From NCBI GenBank assembly GCA_902783515.1, contig CACZRK010000261.1, forward strand, positions 1 to 8,081: DNA of 8,081 nt, in the 5' to 3' direction. The stretch is from an uncultured Coriobacteriaceae bacterium. GTDB taxonomy: Bacteria > Actinomycetota > Coriobacteriia > Coriobacteriales > UMGS124. Each line of letters opens with the position of its first letter. Position 1 is the stretch's first letter. The translations under genes and the position numbers were made by a program. The notes under the pieces are model-generated. The model did no database searches, was not told the origin of the DNA, and was given only the letters and a program-made list of their open reading frames with translations. Of the stretch, positions 6,027 through 8,081 are shown piece by piece.

Positions 6027-6797
6027 GTGCGACGGACAACGATCGAGGATGGTCGCGCGCACGCGGCCGTCGTCGAGGCCGTGGACGAGCGGCCCGTCGA
6101 GGCCGCCGACGAGGAGCGTCGCGGTCGTGCGGGCGCGGTGCCCGTCGAGGCTGCCGTCGCGCGGTCGGCGGCGATCGCGTACGGCCTGCTGGCACGTGGC
6201 TTGCTGCGCCCGGACGCGGGCTTGTGCGCCGACGTCAGGGACGGGAGCTATGCAGGCGGACTTGAGCGCGTGCTGGACGGTGAGGCGTCACGGGAGCTCG
6301 GTCGAGCACTCGCTGCGGTGCGCGCCTTCGGCGAGCGAGCGGCGAGCCTTGACGTCGAGGAGGCGAGGCTGCGGCTCGAGGTCGAGTACAACAGACTCTT
6401 CGTGGGACCGGGAAGACTGCTCGCGCCGCCGTACGAGAGCTACTACGCGAGCCAGGGTCTCTCAGGGCGCGGCGGTCGTCTGCGAACCGAGGATGAGCTC
6501 GCCGTCAGGCGCGCGTACGCCGACGCCGGGTACGCCATGCCCGACGAGTTCGTCGACCTGCCCGACCACATGGCGCTGGAGCTGGACTTCCTTTCGCTGC
6601 TCTGTGCCGACGAGGCCGAGGCGTGGGAGGTCGGCGACGCGGACGGCGCGCGTGCGCTGCGCGCGGTGGCGGACGAGTTCGCGCAATGGCACCCGGCGCG
6701 CTGGTTCGGACGCTGCGCCGCGCTGGTTGCGAGCGGGGCGAGGGAGGGCTTCTACCCGGCGCTGATGCGCCTCGCCTGCGCGCTGGTGGAAGTGTGA
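6027..6797 (+). CDS. TorD/DmsD-like molybdoenzyme maturation chaperone
   Basis: This protein of about 256 residues belongs to the TorD/DmsD/NarJ-like redox enzyme maturation proteins. These bind the Tat signal of the molybdoenzyme in the cytoplasm, assist bis-MGD insertion and delay export until folding is done. Family marks are VEYNRLFVGP (around 119-128), APPYESYY (133-140), DLPDHMALELDFLSLL (177-192) and a C-terminal helical stretch (QWHPARWFGRCAALV). The conserved 'Y..LF.g......P.ES.Y' and 'PDH...EL.FL..L' blocks are both intact. The N-terminal 45 or so residues are an Ala/Glu/Arg-rich extension not typical of the core fold. GTG6027 is chosen from the AGGAGG site; GTG6024 is the alternative. 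It is the third gene of the operon, 108 bases after the Fe-S subunit, and its natural client is the catalytic subunit encoded two genes upstream. Confidence 0.9.
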   Translation: MRRTTIEDGRAHAAVVEAVDERPVEAADEERRGRAGAVPVEAAVARSAAIAYGLLARGLLRPDAGLCADVRDGSYAGGLERVLDGEASRELGRALAAVRAFGERAASLDVEEARLRLEVEYNRLFVGPGRLLAPPYESYYASQGLSGRGGRLRTEDELAVRRAYADAGYAMPDEFVDLPDHMALELDFLSLLCADEAEAWEVGDADGARALRAVADEFAQWHPARWFGRCAALVASGAREGFYPALMRLACALVEV

Positions 6798-6815
6798 GGC
6801 GCGCCCGACGCGAAG

Positions 6816-6851
6816 GGCCCGGCGCGCCGCATGTTGCTGGCACGCCGGGCC
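6816..6851. terminator. Hairpin between convergent genes, probable shared terminator
   Basis: GGCCCGGCG (6816-6824) is exactly complementary to CGCCGGGCC (6843-6851). After one C-A mismatch, GCC/GGC extends the stem. It lies 18 bases after the chaperone stop and 42 bases beyond the minus-strand flavoprotein stop, the position expected for a bidirectional terminator. T-runs are weak on both sides (TATTC on plus, CTTC on minus), so efficiency may be modest. Confidence 0.6.
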
Positions 6852-6893
6852 TATTCGCCTAAATCGCTCGATCCGCTCTGGCCCGTTGGCTCT

Positions 6894-8081
6894 CTAGCTC
6901 TCGGCGACGATCGTCTCCGCCGCGAGCCTGCCGAACACGACCGTGTCCACGACGGCGTTGCCGCCCAGGCGGTTCGCGCCGTGGATGCCGCCGGTGACCT
7001 CGCCGGCCGCGCAGATGGCCTCGATGACCGTGCCGGTCTCGTCCAGCACGTGGCCGTCGGTGTCGATCGTCACGCCGCCCATCGTGTGGTGGACGCAGGC
7101 CTGGCGCGGCGTCGCGACCCACGGGCCGTTCTCGAGCTTCGTGCTGAACAGCGTGCGGCCAAAGCTGTCGTTGCCGCTGTCGACCGCGGCGTTGAAGTCG
7201 TCCACCGTGGCCTGCAGCGTCGAGGCGTCGCAGCCGATCTTGCCGGCGAGCTCCTCCAGCGTGTCGCCGCGCAGCACGTAGCCGTTCTCCTCCAGGTACT
7301 GGAACGTGAAGCCGTCGGCGCTGCGCCACGAGGGGTCGTCGATGTCCTTGTAGCCCTCGCCGTCGCCGGACTCGATCATGTAGAACATGGCGTCAGGCTG
7401 CTGCAGGACCGCGAGGCAGATCTGGTCGCGGCGGCCGTCCTCCTGCACGAAGCGCTCGCCGCCCTTGTTCACGAAGATGATCTGGTCGGTGCCGCTCAGG
7501 CAGCGGGACGGGTACTTGGAGAGGCCGCCGTCCTTCAGGTTGCCCAGGTAGAGCAGCTGGATCTGGTCCATGTCGGTCAGCGAGGCGCCCGCGGCCGTGG
7601 CCATTTTGATGCCGTCGCCCTGCGAGCAGGTGAAGCGGTTCGTCGTCATCGTGTTGGAGAGGTCGGGCCACTTGCCGCTCGTGTTGTTCTCCTGGACCAT
7701 CTTCGCGTTGGCGGAGAAGCCGCCGGTGGAGAGGACCACGCCGTCATGCGCGGTGACCGTGAAGCTCTCGCCGCCGTGGTTGCCGGTCGCCGTGACGCCG
7801 ACCGCACGCCCGTCCTGGATCACGAGGTCGGTCGCCGTCGCCTCGTTGATGACCGTGATCTGGTCCGCGTACTTCGCGAGCTGGTTGTAGTAGGTGCTGA
7901 TGAGGCCGGTGCCCATGGGGAGCAGCGGGTTGTGCGTGCGCTGCCACAGCGAGCCGGCGCCCTGGCCGATGTCGTCCTTGAAGCGCTGGCCCATGTCCTC
8001 AAGCCAGGTCAGGCCGTCGTAGGCGTTGTAGCACAGCACCTTCACGAGCTCGGGGTCGGCCACCATGTCGCCGTTGATCCA
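6894..8081 (-). CDS. FAD-dependent reductase of the flavocytochrome c/fumarate reductase family, partial (5' end beyond window)
   Basis: The C-terminal 395 residues are visible, ending at TAG (6896-6894); the N-terminal FAD Rossmann motif and any signal peptide or FMN/haem domain lie beyond 8081. Visible blocks are GLTWLEDMGQRF, GVVLSTGGFSANAKM, QGDGIKMATAAGASLTDMDQ, VNKGGERFVQEDGRRDQ, CVHHTMGGVTID and AAGEVTGGIHGANRLGGNA with DTVVFGRLA. These match soluble fumarate reductases such as Shewanella Fcc3. The proton-donor Arg (second Arg of RRD, codon 7430-7428), the His of HHTMGG (7088-7086) and the Arg of GANRLGGNA (6971-6969) are present. However, the HPT and TEA segments that bind one substrate carboxylate in Fcc3 are replaced by LYLGN and RCLSG. 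Reduction of an activated double bond in a substrate other than fumarate is therefore likely. It is convergent with the molybdoenzyme operon and transcribed separately. It belongs to a different subfamily from the flavoprotein remnant at 477-896. Confidence 0.9.
   Translation of the reverse strand, partial: WINGDMVADPELVKVLCYNAYDGLTWLEDMGQRFKDDIGQGAGSLWQRTHNPLLPMGTGLISTYYNQLAKYADQITVINEATATDLVIQDGRAVGVTATGNHGGESFTVTAHDGVVLSTGGFSANAKMVQENNTSGKWPDLSNTMTTNRFTCSQGDGIKMATAAGASLTDMDQIQLLYLGNLKDGGLSKYPSRCLSGTDQIIFVNKGGERFVQEDGRRDQICLAVLQQPDAMFYMIESGDGEGYKDIDDPSWRSADGFTFQYLEENGYVLRGDTLEELAGKIGCDASTLQATVDDFNAAVDSGNDSFGRTLFSTKLENGPWVATPRQACVHHTMGGVTIDTDGHVLDETGTVIEAICAAGEVTGGIHGANRLGGNAVVDTVVFGRLAAETIVAES

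Noticed and set aside
5286..6062. Minus-strand frame of 258 codons opposite the Fe-S subunit
   Set aside because: It overlaps 16 conserved cluster cysteines on the plus strand; its own translation has no recognisable domain.
5836..6765. Plus-strand frame of 309 codons overlapping the chaperone
   Set aside because: It is an Arg/Ser/Thr-rich shadow in another frame; the TorD-like motifs are in the frame starting at 6027.
1..8081. CRISPR array, tRNA/rRNA genes, insertion sequence or integrase
   Set aside because: I saw no regularly spaced repeats, no cloverleaf-like sequence and no transposase or integrase motif. The breakpoint near 476 has no visible terminal repeats.

Overview
The window is GC-rich and carries a bis-MGD molybdoenzyme operon, flavin reductase genes of the soluble fumarate-reductase type, G-rich ribosome binding sites and frequent GTG starts. 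This combination fits an anaerobic Coriobacteriia-type actinobacterium, most plausibly Eggerthellaceae. The assignment is inferred from gene content only; no phylogenetic marker is present.

Layout. (1) 1-896: two truncated gene remnants lie back to back. The first is the C-terminal half of a DUF4143-type AAA ATPase on the minus strand, running off the left edge. The second is the C-terminal part of an FAD-binding oxidoreductase on the plus strand. Both lose their 5' parts at about position 476, which looks like a rearrangement breakpoint. (2) 897-1261: non-coding leader with a hairpin and a good promoter candidate. (3) 1262-2476: a Fic-domain protein with a C-terminal winged helix. It keeps the class II inhibitory motif, but its catalytic motif is altered (His to Lys). 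(4) 2477-2796: non-coding, with several inverted repeats, including a perfect palindrome and competing stems around the next ribosome binding site. (5) 2797-6797: a plus-strand operon of a Tat-exported molybdopterin catalytic subunit, a four-cluster ferredoxin-type electron-transfer subunit, and a TorD/DmsD-like maturation chaperone. (6) 6816-6851: a strong hairpin between convergent genes. (7) 6894-8081: the C-terminal 395 residues of a minus-strand flavoprotein reductase that continues off the right edge.

How the genes work together. The catalytic subunit and its Fe-S partner should form a periplasmic or extracytoplasmic oxidoreductase. It would be folded and loaded with cofactor in the cytoplasm with help of the TorD-like protein, then exported together by the Tat route. 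No membrane anchor (DmsC/NrfD type) lies between or directly after these genes, so the link to the quinone pool is not encoded here. The substrate cannot be read from the sequence. The convergent flavoprotein keeps the proton-donor side of the fumarate reductase active site but seems to have lost part of the substrate-carboxylate side, so it probably reduces an activated C=C bond in a substrate other than fumarate. Together this is a respiratory accessory region next to a rearranged, possibly decaying segment. All coordinates and motifs were read by eye, without database searches.
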